This document shows positions 52,831-63,796 of a stretch of DNA of 64,000 nucleotides, piece after piece. Both the position numbers and the translations under genes were made by a program. Source of the DNA: Pseudochrobactrum asaccharolyticum (GTDB lineage: Bacteria > Pseudomonadota > Alphaproteobacteria > Rhizobiales > Rhizobiaceae); NCBI RefSeq assembly GCF_003314995.1, contig NZ_QNRH01000001.1, positions 186,001 to 250,000 on the forward strand, given 5' to 3'. The notes beneath the pieces are model-generated. The model had not been told where the DNA came from. It searched no databases and was given only the letters and a program-made list of their open reading frames with translations. Every line of letters starts with the position of its first letter. Within the stretch, counting starts at the first letter, position 1.

Positions 52831-53610
52831 ATGAATGAAAAGACAGATAAGATACGCCTAGATCAGGCGCTGGTGGAGCGCGGGTTGTTTGCCTCACGCT
52901 CGCGTGCCCGCGATGCGGTAGCACGTGGCACCGTGCGCGTGAATGGTCAGGTGGTCACGAAAGCCGGTCAGATCGTAACGGCACAGGCCGAATTAGCGGT
53001 GGATGATCCGGCGAGCCGTTTTGTCTCCCGTGCGGCACTGAAACTGACGGCTGCGCTTGATCATTTTGGTTTTGAGGTTGAGGGCAAGGCAGCACTGGAT
53101 ATCGGTGCATCCACCGGTGGTTTCACACAAGTGCTGCTTGAGCGCGGTGCAGAGCATGTGATCTGCGTGGATGTCGGTCATGACCAGTTGCATGAGACTT
53201 TGCGTGGTGACAAGCGCGTTACTAATCTCGAAGGGCTGAATGCCCGTGTGCTTGATGTGAGCCATTTGCAAGAACGCAAGATTGAGATTGTTGTCTCGGA
53301 TGTCAGCTTTATCTCGTTGAAACTGGCACTGCCCAAGGCGCTTGATCTTTGCGCCGATGGCGGCTGGTGTCTGCTGCTGGTGAAGCCGCAGTTCGAGGCA
53401 GGACGTGAGGCAATCGGCAAAGGCGGCATTCTCAAAGACCCGTCGCAGGGTGAGAAGATTGCGCAGGATTTGCAGGCTTGGCTCAATGAGCAGTCCGGCT
53501 GGCAGGCTTTAGGATTTTGTGCCTCACCGATTACCGGTGGTGATGGCAATCAGGAATATATTTTGGCAGGCAAAAAGAACCGTATTGCCGCCGTAAAGGA
53601 CGATGTTTGA
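52831..53610 (+). CDS. tlyA: TlyA-family rRNA 2'-O-methyltransferase
   Basis: 259 residues. N-terminal S4 RNA-binding domain (about 5-65, IRLDQALVERGLFASRSRARD in part) and a FtsJ-like methyltransferase domain with SAM motif DIGASTGGFTQVLLERGA. In relatives TlyA methylates cytidine in 16S and 23S rRNA and affects capreomycin sensitivity; the label hemolysin is historical. GAGG lies five bases before the ATG. Its TGA stop overlaps the start of the next gene (TGATG), so translation is coupled. Confidence 0.93.
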   Translation: MNEKTDKIRLDQALVERGLFASRSRARDAVARGTVRVNGQVVTKAGQIVTAQAELAVDDPASRFVSRAALKLTAALDHFGFEVEGKAALDIGASTGGFTQVLLERGAEHVICVDVGHDQLHETLRGDKRVTNLEGLNARVLDVSHLQERKIEIVVSDVSFISLKLALPKALDLCADGGWCLLLVKPQFEAGREAIGKGGILKDPSQGEKIAQDLQAWLNEQSGWQALGFCASPITGGDGNQEYILAGKKNRIAAVKDDV

Positions 53611-54839
53611 TGAGTTTGCGTGTCACAATCAATGCGATGGGTGCCGGTGGTGATGGTGTTGCCCAGCTGCCGGATGGTCAGGTTTTTGTGCCTTTTACCT
53701 TGCCGGGTGAAGTTGCCAATGTTGCGCGGGATAAGAACCGTGCCAGCCTGATGGCCTTGCTGGAAGCATCGGAACAGCGTGTAGAACCATCCTGCCGTCA
53801 TTTCGAAGACTGCGGCGGTTGCGCCTTGCAGCATTGGGAAATGTCTGCTTATCAGGCTTGGAAGCGTTCATTGGTGGCCGCGAGCCTTGATGGTCGCGGG
53901 CTGAAATATGAACTGGCGCCATTAGTGCCATGTGCGCCGCAGAGCCGCCGTCGTGCGACATTCGCCATTCGCAAAACCGAAGCCGGTTTGCTGCTTGGGT
54001 TTAACCGTCATCAGAGCCATGAGCTGATCAATATTTCCGAATGTGCGGTGACCGTTCCGGCGATTATCTCCCGTCTGGATGATCTGCGTAAAGTTGCCAT
54101 TCATCTGGCCGATGGTGCAAAGCCGTTCAAACTGACGGTTACCGATACAGAATCCGGCCTTGATCTGGCTGCAAGCGGCTGCCCGACACCGGATGATGCG
54201 GCTCGCCGTATTCTCACACCTTTGATGATGGAACTGGGCTTTGCCCGTCTCAGCGTTGACGGTGAGATTATTCTGGAACCGAAAAAGCCGTTGATTACCT
54301 TCGGCAAGGTGCCGGTGAATATTCCGTCCGGCAGTTTTCTTCAGGCAACAATCGAAGCTGAAGAAGCTATGGTTGCGCTGGTGATCGGCCATTTCAAAAA
54401 GGTCAAAAAAGCGGCTGACCTGTTCTGTGGTGTCGGTACTTTTGCACTACGTATTGCTGAGACGATGGCGGTTCATGCGGTGGAAAATGATGCACCTGCA
54501 TTGGCTGCACTGGATCGTGGTATCCGTCATGTGCAGGGGCTGAAACCGGTCACGCATGAGCGCCGCGATCTGTTCCGCCGCCCGATCTTTTATAAAGATC
54601 TCAACGCCTATCAGGGCGTGGTTTTCGATCCGCCGCGTGCCGGTGCTGAAGAGCAGGCGATGCAGATTGCTAAGTCTTCCGTACCGAAAGTCGCAGCTGT
54701 TTCCTGTAATCCGGTGACACTGGCGCGCGACCTCGCCATTTTGGTGAAGGGCGGCTACAAGATCGACAAGATTATTCCTGTCGATCAGTTCCTGTGGACA
54801 TCCCATGTGGAAACCGTAGCGCTGCTGTCGAAGAAATAA
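53610..54839 (+). CDS. TrmA/RumA-family RNA (uracil-5) methyltransferase
   Basis: 409 residues. Parts in order: N-terminal TRAM-like strand region (ITINAMGAGGDGVAQ), iron-sulfur cluster cysteines 62, 68 and 71 (CRHFEDCGGC) with a fourth near 147 (ISECAV), the SAM-binding FCGVGTFALRIAE, then FDPPRAGA and the nucleophile Cys in SCNPVTLARD. This is RlmD/RumA-like (23S rRNA uridine) rather than TrmA. The start at 53610 (ATG) is one base into the TlyA stop; TTG at 53607 is less likely. Terminator follows. Confidence 0.92.
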   Translation: MSLRVTINAMGAGGDGVAQLPDGQVFVPFTLPGEVANVARDKNRASLMALLEASEQRVEPSCRHFEDCGGCALQHWEMSAYQAWKRSLVAASLDGRGLKYELAPLVPCAPQSRRRATFAIRKTEAGLLLGFNRHQSHELINISECAVTVPAIISRLDDLRKVAIHLADGAKPFKLTVTDTESGLDLAASGCPTPDDAARRILTPLMMELGFARLSVDGEIILEPKKPLITFGKVPVNIPSGSFLQATIEAEEAMVALVIGHFKKVKKAADLFCGVGTFALRIAETMAVHAVENDAPALAALDRGIRHVQGLKPVTHERRDLFRRPIFYKDLNAYQGVVFDPPRAGAEEQAMQIAKSSVPKVAAVSCNPVTLARDLAILVKGGYKIDKIIPVDQFLWTSHVETVALLSKK

Positions 54840-54856
54840 ACGCAGTTTAGAATAAA

Positions 54857-54892
54857 AAAACGGGCTCGTTGTGAATACAATGAGCCCGTTTT
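54857..54892. terminator. bidirectional terminator between the methyltransferase and SDR genes
   Basis: AAAACGGGCTCGTTGT (54857-54872) pairs with ACAATGAGCCCGTTTT (54877-54892) with one G-T pair; A runs on the left, T run on the right. Confidence 0.88.
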
Positions 54893-54909
54893 GCATTTTG
54901 ATAGCAGGA

Positions 54910-55659
54910 TTAGCCGAACAACCCGCCTTCATCTGTATCAATAGTAATGGATGACAGCGTGATATGGCGCGGTCGGGTGATCGCAAACATCACCGCTTCA
55001 CAAACATCGCGATTGGTTGCGCGCTCACCTTTGGCACGCTCCGGAATGGCATCCCATTCCGCGTCTGCCGGTGAAATATCATCGAGATAGGGCGGATGCA
55101 CACAGAGCGAGCGCACAGGTGTGCCGCGCAGCATTTGCTGTAAGCCTGTTGCGATCGCTGCCTGTGCATGTTTTGCAGCATAAAACGGTACAGCTACACT
55201 ATGCAGCGGGGCGTTTGGCAATGCGCTGATAGAACCGATGGTCACTATATCGGGTCTTGCAGAGCGTTTCAGCAGCGGCAGCATGCCTTGCGTGAACAGA
55301 AAGCTGCCGGTCACCGCAGCATTGATGGTACCGAAGACTTCCTGCTCGCTATGCGGTTCATCGCTGGCTTCCAGCCACATCGCACCATTATTAATCAGCA
55401 GATCAATCGTGTCGTATTTCTCAGTGATCTGGGTAGTTGCACAGCCGATACTGGCATTATCAGCGAGATCAACCACAACCTGATCAGGGCACAGTCCTGT
55501 GCGCTGTTCAATCTGATCAGCAACATCTTTGAGTGCAGACTGATTGCGGGCGCAGAGCACAATCTTGCAACCGGCATCGGCCAGCATCATTGCCATTGCA
55601 GCGCCAAGACCACGGCCTGAGCCGGTAATAACAGCAGTTAAACCATTCAAGTTTTTCAT
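54910..55659 (-). CDS. short-chain dehydrogenase/reductase (SDR)
   Basis: 249 residues. NAD(P) site TGSGRGLGAA near the start; the catalytic motif YAAKH (Tyr-x3-Lys) with a serine before it (IGSISALPNAPLHSVAVPFYAAKHA in part). Classical SDR, substrate unknown. The start at 55659 (MKNLNGL) is chosen: it lies two bases after the tldD stop, and the longer frame overlaps tldD. Co-transcribed with tldD. No pathway is suggested by the neighbourhood. Confidence 0.9.
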   Translation of the reverse strand: MKNLNGLTAVITGSGRGLGAAMAMMLADAGCKIVLCARNQSALKDVADQIEQRTGLCPDQVVVDLADNASIGCATTQITEKYDTIDLLINNGAMWLEASDEPHSEQEVFGTINAAVTGSFLFTQGMLPLLKRSARPDIVTIGSISALPNAPLHSVAVPFYAAKHAQAAIATGLQQMLRGTPVRSLCVHPPYLDDISPADAEWDAIPERAKGERATNRDVCEAVMFAITRPRHITLSSITIDTDEGGLFG

Positions 55660-55661
55660 AT

Positions 55662-57089
55662 TTATACAGCCGTTCCGCCAACAGTCATCTGATCCATGCG
55701 CAGATGTGGCTGGCCAACGCCAACCGGCACCCATTGGCCGCCTTTACCGCAATTGCCGGAGCCGTTGTCGAGCTTGCTGTCATTGCCGATCATCGACACG
55801 CGATGCATGGCATCAGGGCCATTGCCGATCAGCATCGCACCTTTAACCGGTGCGCCGACTTTACCGTCTTCGATCATATAGGCTTCGGTGCAACCAAACA
55901 CGAATTTGCCGGAGGTGATGTCCACCTGACCGCCGCCGAAAGACACCGCATAGATGCCTTTTTTAACGGAAGCGATAATTTCTTCCGGTGTTTTATCGCC
56001 GGAGAGCATCATCGTATTGGTCATGCGCGGCATCGGTGCATGGGCATAGGATTCACGGCGGCCATTACCGGTCGGCTGCATGCCCATCAGACGTGCATTC
56101 TGACGATCCTGCATATAATTGACCAGCTTGCCGTCATCGATCAGTACAGTGCTGTTGGTCGGTGTGCCTTCATCATCAATGGTCAGCGAACCGCGGCGAT
56201 CTGCAATGGTGCCGTCATCCACCACGGTCACGCCTTTGGCGGCAACCTGCTGCCCCATGAGCCCTGCAAAGGCCGAGAGTTTCTTGCGGTTGAAATCACC
56301 TTCAAGGCCGTGCCCTACAGCTTCATGCAGCATCACGCCCGGCCAGCCATTGGACAAGACGATGTCGAAAGTACCAGCAGGGGCAGGGATGGCTTCAAGA
56401 TTGACCAAAGCCTGACGCAGCGCTTCATCTGCCGCGTGCTGCCATGAGCCGGTTGCGATAAAATCTTCAAACAAACGGCGGCCGCCCATGGAATAGGAAC
56501 CGGATTCCTGACGGTCGCCTTGACCGGCCATAACGGAAATCGAGAGGCGCACCATCGGACGGATATCGCGGACAAAATGACCGTCAGCGCGCAAAATTTC
56601 TACCTGCTGCCAAGAACCGCCAATGCTGACGCTGACCTGACGCACTTTGGTATCTTTGGCGCGCAAATATCCGTCAATCTGCTGGAGCAGCACGACTTTT
56701 TCATCGAAGGTCGGAGAGCCCAGCGGGTTTACATCGGTATAGAGGTGGCGGTTCGTGCCATTGGGCGCCGCGCTATAGCTACCTGTTGCGGTGCGCGAAA
56801 TTGCAGAGGCTGCATCGGCTGCACGGAGCAGGGCGCTATGGGTCAGTTCACCGGAATGGGCATAACCAACCGTTTCACCGGAAACGCAGCGCAAACCAAA
56901 ACCTTGCCCCTGATTGAATGCGCCGTTCTTCAGGCGGCCATCATCGAAGACCAGAGATTCAGATTCCGCATATTCCAGATAAAGTTCACCGTCTTCACTG
57001 CCGTGGAGCGATTGTGAGACCAGTTTTTCAACCTGATCACGGCTGATATCGAATTCATCAATCAGGCTTCGGGAAGTCGTGGAACTCAT
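55662..57089 (-). CDS. tldD: metalloprotease TldD
   Basis: 475 residues. The zinc-site HExxxH is HEAVGHGLEGD near the middle; a C-terminal domain ends with GNCGKGGQWVPVGVGQP, the usual TldD ending. With PmbA (TldE, not in this window) it forms a heterodimer that digests unfolded peptides and matures some modified peptides. GGAG lies eight bases before the ATG. It is followed directly by the SDR gene and preceded by the IalB gene, the same order as in Brucella relatives. Confidence 0.95.
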   Translation of the reverse strand: MSSTTSRSLIDEFDISRDQVEKLVSQSLHGSEDGELYLEYAESESLVFDDGRLKNGAFNQGQGFGLRCVSGETVGYAHSGELTHSALLRAADAASAISRTATGSYSAAPNGTNRHLYTDVNPLGSPTFDEKVVLLQQIDGYLRAKDTKVRQVSVSIGGSWQQVEILRADGHFVRDIRPMVRLSISVMAGQGDRQESGSYSMGGRRLFEDFIATGSWQHAADEALRQALVNLEAIPAPAGTFDIVLSNGWPGVMLHEAVGHGLEGDFNRKKLSAFAGLMGQQVAAKGVTVVDDGTIADRRGSLTIDDEGTPTNSTVLIDDGKLVNYMQDRQNARLMGMQPTGNGRRESYAHAPMPRMTNTMMLSGDKTPEEIIASVKKGIYAVSFGGGQVDITSGKFVFGCTEAYMIEDGKVGAPVKGAMLIGNGPDAMHRVSMIGNDSKLDNGSGNCGKGGQWVPVGVGQPHLRMDQMTVGGTAV

Positions 57090-57193
57090 AAAATTACTCC
57101 GGAACAGCGGCGGCGTCCTGTATCAGGACGATTATTGTTCTTAGTATATGGCGAGTTTGCGGCTTTGGAACAAGCCGCAGAGCGGGATAAAAT

Positions 57194-57230
57194 AAAAACG
57201 CCGCCGTCAAAATATGAGCGGCGGCGTTTT
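57194..57230 (-). terminator. Rho-independent terminator of the IalB gene
   Basis: On the reverse strand an 11-base stem (AAAACGCCGCC/GGCGGCGTTTT at 57195-57205 and 57220-57230) with a T run at the exit side. Confidence 0.82.
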
Positions 57231-57246
57231 AATCAGATGAAGCAGC

Positions 57247-57807
57247 TTATGGCAGCTTGTTGAAGCCGTCGCTGAAGCCCTGCAGCTCAACAGGGATACC
57301 AACGCCTTCTTCCGGTGTCTGGAAGACGATGAAGGTTGCAGCTTTACCCTTGCGCAGTGTGTCGATCAGCGCATCATCAAGGATAACCTCTGCGTAGCAG
57401 CCGTCTTCAAAGCAGCGCACGAAATAAGCGCGGCCGATATCTTTGCCGTCAACATTGAGGCCGAGACCGTTTGGCAGCAGCACGCCGAGTGGTGCAAGAA
57501 CACGCAGGATACGGGCCTTGTTATCGGCGGTTTTAAGAACAACGACAGAAAGGCCGAGTTCAGGGCGGTCAGCGGCGATCACATTCTGGATCAGCGCACA
57601 TTGTTCGGTTTTTGCACCGGCCGGCTTGTCGCACAGGATAGACCAGGCACCATGCTGTGAGCGTAATGTACCGTTCTTCTGGGATGCGCCCGAGGCGGCA
57701 GGCTGCGGAGCGGATTGGGCAAAACCGGCAGAGGCGGTTACAGCCATAAGGCCTGCACCGAGCAGAGCAGCGGCAATTTTACGGCTGACAGAGGAGAAAT
57801 GGCGCAT
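57247..57807 (-). CDS. invasion-associated locus B family periplasmic protein
   Basis: 186 residues from the chosen start. A Sec signal peptide (about 1-29, ending ASAGFAQ), a low-complexity Ala/Ser/Pro stretch, then the IalB domain with GAWSILCDKPAGAKTEQCALIQ (in part) and paired cysteines in RCFEDGCYAEV. IalB was first described in Bartonella, where it affects red-cell entry; in free-living relatives the role is unknown. The start at 57807 has AAAGGT nine bases before; the longer frame to 57999 adds 64 residues with no signal sense. It lies upstream of tldD in the same direction. Confidence 0.88.
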   Translation of the reverse strand: MRHFSSVSRKIAAALLGAGLMAVTASAGFAQSAPQPAASGASQKNGTLRSQHGAWSILCDKPAGAKTEQCALIQNVIAADRPELGLSVVVLKTADNKARILRVLAPLGVLLPNGLGLNVDGKDIGRAYFVRCFEDGCYAEVILDDALIDTLRKGKAATFIVFQTPEEGVGIPVELQGFSDGFNKLP

Positions 57808-58618
57808 ATTTATGGTACCTTTGGCGGCTCGGCAAACACTTCCGGCACCCGCCGTAAATGTTCTTTGAAAGCAATGATAAAGTGAAGACTTCACTGAAAT
57901 TCCGGCATGCGGCAAATCAGAAAGCCATGCTTCGCAATCTGTGTACATGGAAAATGGCGGAATTTGAACCGCATAAGGTAAAGTTTTAGTACAAATCAAA
58001 TTGTAAACAGCATTCTTCGTTATTGGCCAGTGGTTGGCGTGGCGTTTTTCATGGTGACTTGCGGACGATTTTCAAAGGACGAATTCACTTAATCCAAGTG
58101 CTCTGTGTTGCAACGGTGTGCAGAGCAGGCGTGTAAAATCGCTGGTTGGTTTATTTGATCATGATCAATGCAAATATGATGGAGTCATGAACTGATTCTC
58201 TTTTGCGCCGTAAAAACAGGCAACTAGCTGCATATTTTAAATCTGATCCGGTAATGGCGAATTTCAGTTGTTTTTGAAGTTTCAAAAAAAACTATTAAGA
58301 AAATTTAAATCGCAGATTTTCAACTCTTTGATTTCAAAGAATTATCTCAATATTGATTTTGGGCGCGTGCAAATTTTGCTGTTTCAACTGGAAAAAACAG
58401 CGATCGTTTGCGGTTGAATTACGCGCAAAAATGCCGCACGGGAAATCCTTCGCCTTCTTGGTTTGGTATTATACTGTTGTGTGAGTGCGGTGGGGGAACC
58501 GGACATTGGCTGGGGAAGAGCGATGTCTGAAATGAACCGGCAAGGCTATAATCGGGAGAAGATGCTGGTGGATAGGGTTATTGCCACAAATAAAGCCGTT
58601 GCAGGCAAGGATTCTGCG
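57808..58618. other. long upstream region of the cytochrome oxidase operon
   Basis: About 800 bases between IalB and coxB. It holds the FNR-type box at 58155-58168 and AT-rich sequence at 58200-58360. A TATACT at 58470-58475 is a possible -10 element with no convincing -35. No gene was seen; the frame open from 58463 to the coxB start belongs to an alternative coxB start. Confidence 0.55.
58155..58168. promoter_or_regulatory. perfect FNR/FixK-type box
   Basis: TTGAT-CATG-ATCAA is a perfect match to the TTGAT-N4-ATCAA palindrome bound by FNR, FnrN and FixK. It lies about 450 bases upstream of coxB and about 350 bases upstream of the divergent IalB gene. Confidence 0.6.
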
Positions 58619-59503
58619 ATGAAAAAACATGTTTTGACCGGCAGCGCGGTGGTATTCGGCGCAGTGTCCGGTCTTTTGGCGTCTGCAATGGGCGCTTTGG
58701 CTGATAAGCCGGTCGACTGGCAGTTGAGCTGGCAGGATTCCGCAACAAAAATTGCTGATCAGATTCACTGGTTTGAACGATATTCTCTGATGTTTATCAT
58801 TCCCGTGACTGCATTGGTTATGCTGCTTTTGTTGTGGTGTATCGTTCGTTTTCGCAAAGGCGCCAATCCGGTTGCCTCGAAAACCAGCCATAATACAACA
58901 ATTGAAGTTATCTGGACGCTGGGTCCGGTCATTATTTTGCTATTTCTGGCAATCCCGTCTTTCCAGCTGCTGACTGCGCAATATTCACCGGATGAGCCGA
59001 AGCTGACCGTGAAAGCGACAGGCTATCAGTGGTATTGGGGTTATGAATATCAGACAGATGATCCGCTCTCTTTTGATGCACTGCTGCTGAAAGATGAAGA
59101 TCGTGCGAGCGCCGGTAAGGAAGATCTGGCTGCGTATCCGCGTCTGCTGGCTGTTGATAATGAAGTTGTGGTGCCGGTCGATACCACTGTGCGCCTGCTG
59201 GTCACTGCCGCAGATGTTATTCATTCATGGGCAATGCCTGCATTCGGCGTTAAGATGGATGGTATTCCGGGCCGCAACAACGAGACATGGTTCAAAGCTG
59301 CCCGTGAAGGGCTGTATTACGGCCAGTGCTCTGAATTGTGCGGTAAAGACCATGCTTTCATGCCGATTGCCGTGCGCGTTGTCTCTCAGGAGCGTTACGA
59401 TGCATGGTTCGCTGCAGCGAAGTCTGATGTGAGCGGCGCAAATAAAGCTCTGATGGCAGCTATCGAAAATGACAGTAAAACCGTGACTGTTGCCGGAAAC
59501 TGA
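58619..59503 (+). CDS. coxB: cytochrome c oxidase subunit II
   Basis: 294 residues. A signal peptide (about 1-29, MKKHVLTGSAVVFGAVSG in part), two membrane helices and the periplasmic copper (CuA) domain with HSWAMPAFG, then CSELCGKDHAFM giving the two cysteines, the glutamate-carbonyl, His and Met ligands. It accepts electrons from cytochrome c. The start at 58619 has AAGGA seven bases before; the longer frame adds 52 residues without sense. First gene of the aa3 oxidase operon. Confidence 0.95.
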   Translation: MKKHVLTGSAVVFGAVSGLLASAMGALADKPVDWQLSWQDSATKIADQIHWFERYSLMFIIPVTALVMLLLLWCIVRFRKGANPVASKTSHNTTIEVIWTLGPVIILLFLAIPSFQLLTAQYSPDEPKLTVKATGYQWYWGYEYQTDDPLSFDALLLKDEDRASAGKEDLAAYPRLLAVDNEVVVPVDTTVRLLVTAADVIHSWAMPAFGVKMDGIPGRNNETWFKAAREGLYYGQCSELCGKDHAFMPIAVRVVSQERYDAWFAAAKSDVSGANKALMAAIENDSKTVTVAGN

Positions 59504-59509
59504 TTATAA

Positions 59510-59540
59510 GCCTGACGCAGGCAATGAATCTTCGTCAGGC
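59510..59540 (+). other. hairpin between coxB and coxA
   Basis: GCCTGACG (59510-59517) pairs with CGTCAGGC (59533-59540). It lies right after the coxB stop and has no T run, so it may protect the upstream mRNA or attenuate reading into coxA. Confidence 0.55.
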
Positions 59541-59622
59541 GCTAAAGTTTTTGCAGGTCATGCATCGCAGGGTCTCTTAAAAATCAAAGATGATTTAAGA
59601 TGATATTCATGCGGTAATTTAA

Positions 59623-61374
<1,752 letters not shown>

Positions 61375-61717
61375 TCTTCTCTGCGGGCGGCGCAATAAGC
61401 CGCCGCCCGCAAAGCCTGCCAAGCATGGCTTATGAAATTGATAGGGCTGTTCACTTTTCAGCTATTTATGAATTTCCTAAACTATGGCGGATGTGCATCA
61501 GAGGATTTGGGTGTATAGAGGCGGCATGAGCGCCTCTCACATCAGAGGTGTTGCAAAAGTTGCGCGGCCAGATAAGCCGCATTGCAGGGATATCAGGCAA
61601 GACTGCTTGTCCGTGCAATCTCTGAAACAGAGTGCAACATTCGTTTTGAAAGAATTACCGGACCTGAGGCCGGTACCGGTTTGAACCGGAATAATTGAAT
61701 AAGGGCAGATACAGATA
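61375..61717 (+). other. non-coding gap between coxA and ctaB
   Basis: About 340 bases. The left part has a hairpin (61382-61411); the rest holds no gene that I can support. The same operon in relatives often has a shorter gap here. Confidence 0.5.
61382..61411 (+). terminator. GC-rich hairpin after coxA
   Basis: A perfect 11-base stem TGCGGGCGGCG (61382-61392) with CGCCGCCCGCA (61401-61411) and an eight-base loop. No T run follows, so it may give partial termination, lowering expression of the assembly genes. Confidence 0.55.
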
Positions 61718-62671
61718 ATGTCTCTGGTTGAGAAAAATAACATTTCCGGTTCGACCGGCCAGCAAATACACCTGTCGGAAGCCAGCGCGGCTGATTATAT
61801 CGCGCTGCTTAAACCGCGTGTAATGTCGCTGGTGGTGTTTACTGGTTTTGTCGGGCTGATTGTGGCGCCAGGTCATATGAACCCGATTTTGGCAGCAATT
61901 GCTATTCTGTGTATTGCAATCGGCGGCGGTGCGTCCGGTGCACTGAATATGTGGTATGATGCGGATATCGACCGCATTATGAAGCGTACAAAGAACCGGC
62001 CGATCCCTGCGGGTCTGGTACGTGAAGAAACAGTGCTTGCCTATGGTATTACACTGTCGGTTTTCTCGGTAATGACACTCGGCTTGCTGGTGAACTGGCT
62101 TTCTGCTGCATTGCTGGCATTTACGATTTTCTTCTACAGTGTTGTTTACACAATGTGGCTGAAACGCTCGACACCACAGAATATTGTGATCGGTGGTGCT
62201 GCCGGTGCATTCCCGCCGATGATTGGCTGGGCTGCTGCAACCGGCTCGGTTTCGATTGAAAGCGTTGTGCTGTTTCTGATCATCTTCCTGTGGACGCCGC
62301 CGCATTTCTGGGCGCTGTCATTGTTCATGTCCGGCGATTATGAAGCCGCAAATGTGCCGATGATGCCGAATGTGAAGGGTGAAAAATCCACCCGTCTGCA
62401 GATTGTCGTTTACTCGCTGATCGTGGCACCTGTTGGTGTCTTGCCTTGGTTCTTAGGCTTCGGTGGCCATGTCTATGGCGTGCTGTCGACTTTGCTTGGT
62501 GCGATCTTTATCTGGCGTGCTGTGCAATTATGGATGGCGCCGCAACATGAAGAGCAGATGCGGGCTGCCCGTGCGCTGTTTAAGTTTTCGCTGGTATATC
62601 TTTCTGCCCTGTTCTGCGTGTTGCTTGCAGAGGCATTGGTTGCCAAACTACTGCCTGTGATCGGGGGATAA
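61718..62671 (+). CDS. ctaB: protoheme IX farnesyltransferase (heme O synthase)
   Basis: 317 residues with about eight or nine membrane helices. The UbiA-family motif [21 protein letters not shown] binds farnesyl diphosphate; it converts heme B to heme O for the a-type hemes of the oxidase. AAGGG lies 12 bases before the ATG. Its stop is two bases before the coxF start, so the two genes are translationally linked. Confidence 0.95.
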   Translation: MSLVEKNNISGSTGQQIHLSEASAADYIALLKPRVMSLVVFTGFVGLIVAPGHMNPILAAIAILCIAIGGGASGALNMWYDADIDRIMKRTKNRPIPAGLVREETVLAYGITLSVFSVMTLGLLVNWLSAALLAFTIFFYSVVYTMWLKRSTPQNIVIGGAAGAFPPMIGWAAATGSVSIESVVLFLIIFLWTPPHFWALSLFMSGDYEAANVPMMPNVKGEKSTRLQIVVYSLIVAPVGVLPWFLGFGGHVYGVLSTLLGAIFIWRAVQLWMAPQHEEQMRAARALFKFSLVYLSALFCVLLAEALVAKLLPVIGG

Positions 62672-62673
62672 TA

Positions 62674-62850
62674 ATGGCGGAAAAATTGCCGAATACCGAA
62701 ATCGAACTGATTACGCCGACAGATAAGCAGAAAAAAGCGCAGCGCAGCCGCTCGGTTGCTTTGGCGCTTGCTCTGACGGCATTTGTGGTAATTGTGTATA
62801 TCGCGACATGGGTTAAACTTGGACCCGGAGTGTTGGTTCGTCCGATGTAA
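62674..62850 (+). CDS. coxF: CoxF-like small oxidase-assembly protein
   Basis: 58 residues. A polar start (MAEKLPNTEIELITPTD) with a basic segment (KQKKAQRSRS), then a single membrane helix (about 29-47, ALALALTAFVVIVYIATWV) and a short tail. This is the small CoxF protein that lies between ctaB and ctaG in Brucella relatives; its role is not established. The gene starts two bases after ctaB and uses GGGGG at the end of ctaB as ribosome binding site. ctaG follows in 46 bases. Confidence 0.85.
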   Translation: MAEKLPNTEIELITPTDKQKKAQRSRSVALALALTAFVVIVYIATWVKLGPGVLVRPM

Positions 62851-62896
62851 TCGGAGGAGTATCAGCGTTTTAAGCTGCGGGGAGGCGGCATAGGCA

Positions 62897-63574
62897 ATGA
62901 TAGAGAAACCGGAGAAGACAGAAACAATACAGGAAAACGCTGCTGCGGATACTGCCGTTGAGCAGGCGTATAATCAGCGCTCTAATCGTATTGTTGCTAT
63001 ATCCTGTGTGAGTTTCTTTGTTGCAATGATCGGTATGGCCTATGCAGCCGTACCGCTTTATCAGATGTTTTGTCAGGTGACCGGCTATGGCGGCACAACG
63101 CAGCGCGTTGAGCAGATGTCGGACACTATCCTTGATCAGACAGTTAAAGTCCGCTTTGATGCGAATGTCTCCGGCGGTTTGCCTTGGGATTTCAAGCCGG
63201 TGCAGCGCGAAGTCACTGTGCGTATCGGTGAGACCACCATTATCAATTATGAAGCGAAGAATATTTCAGATCGTCCGACCGCCGGACGGGCGACTTTCAA
63301 TGTCTCGCCGGATTTGACGGGTTCTTACTTCAATAAAGTTCAGTGCTTCTGTTTTACAGATACAACACTTGCTGCCGGTGAGACGATGGAAATGCCGGTC
63401 ATGTTCTTTGTTGATCCGGATATTGTGAAAGAAAAAGACCTCAAAGGTCTGACGACGATCACTTTGTCCTATACATTTTTCCCGCTGGATAAAGAGCCTG
63501 CAAATGCTGCGGTTCAGCCGGTAACCAGCCAGAAAAAAGCAGAATTAGCGGCACCAATAAAGCCGCTGGGATAA
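62897..63574 (+). CDS. ctaG: cytochrome c oxidase assembly protein CtaG (Cox11 type)
   Basis: 225 residues. One N-terminal membrane helix (about 31-52, ISCVSFFVAMIGMAYAAVP) and a periplasmic beta domain with the copper site CFCF (KVQCFCFTD, about residue 155). It delivers copper to the CuB site of subunit I. GGGAGG lies about ten bases before the ATG. Preceded by coxF and followed by coxC after about 220 bases. Confidence 0.95.
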   Translation: MIEKPEKTETIQENAAADTAVEQAYNQRSNRIVAISCVSFFVAMIGMAYAAVPLYQMFCQVTGYGGTTQRVEQMSDTILDQTVKVRFDANVSGGLPWDFKPVQREVTVRIGETTIINYEAKNISDRPTAGRATFNVSPDLTGSYFNKVQCFCFTDTTLAAGETMEMPVMFFVDPDIVKEKDLKGLTTITLSYTFFPLDKEPANAAVQPVTSQKKAELAAPIKPLG

Positions 63575-63796
63575 TATCCCGCGACAACGTGTTGCGGTGC
63601 GCTGAAAAGTGAACTGCATCAAGATTATGAGTACAGGAATTATGCTTCCGGCACGGCAATGCATGCTCAGAGATGAACAGAGCGTTTGGTGGGCTGAATA
63701 AAACAAGGCGGGGTGTTTGCCGGAGCTGTCTCCGGTTGCAAACCGGACAAAAATAAACAGAGGAGCCTTGGGGCATAAACCTTAAGGGGGAATGAC

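Noticed and set aside
53607-53609. TTG as start of the RNA (uracil-5) methyltransferase gene
   Set aside because: The ATG one codon later (53610) overlaps the tlyA stop in the typical TGATG way and is the simpler choice.
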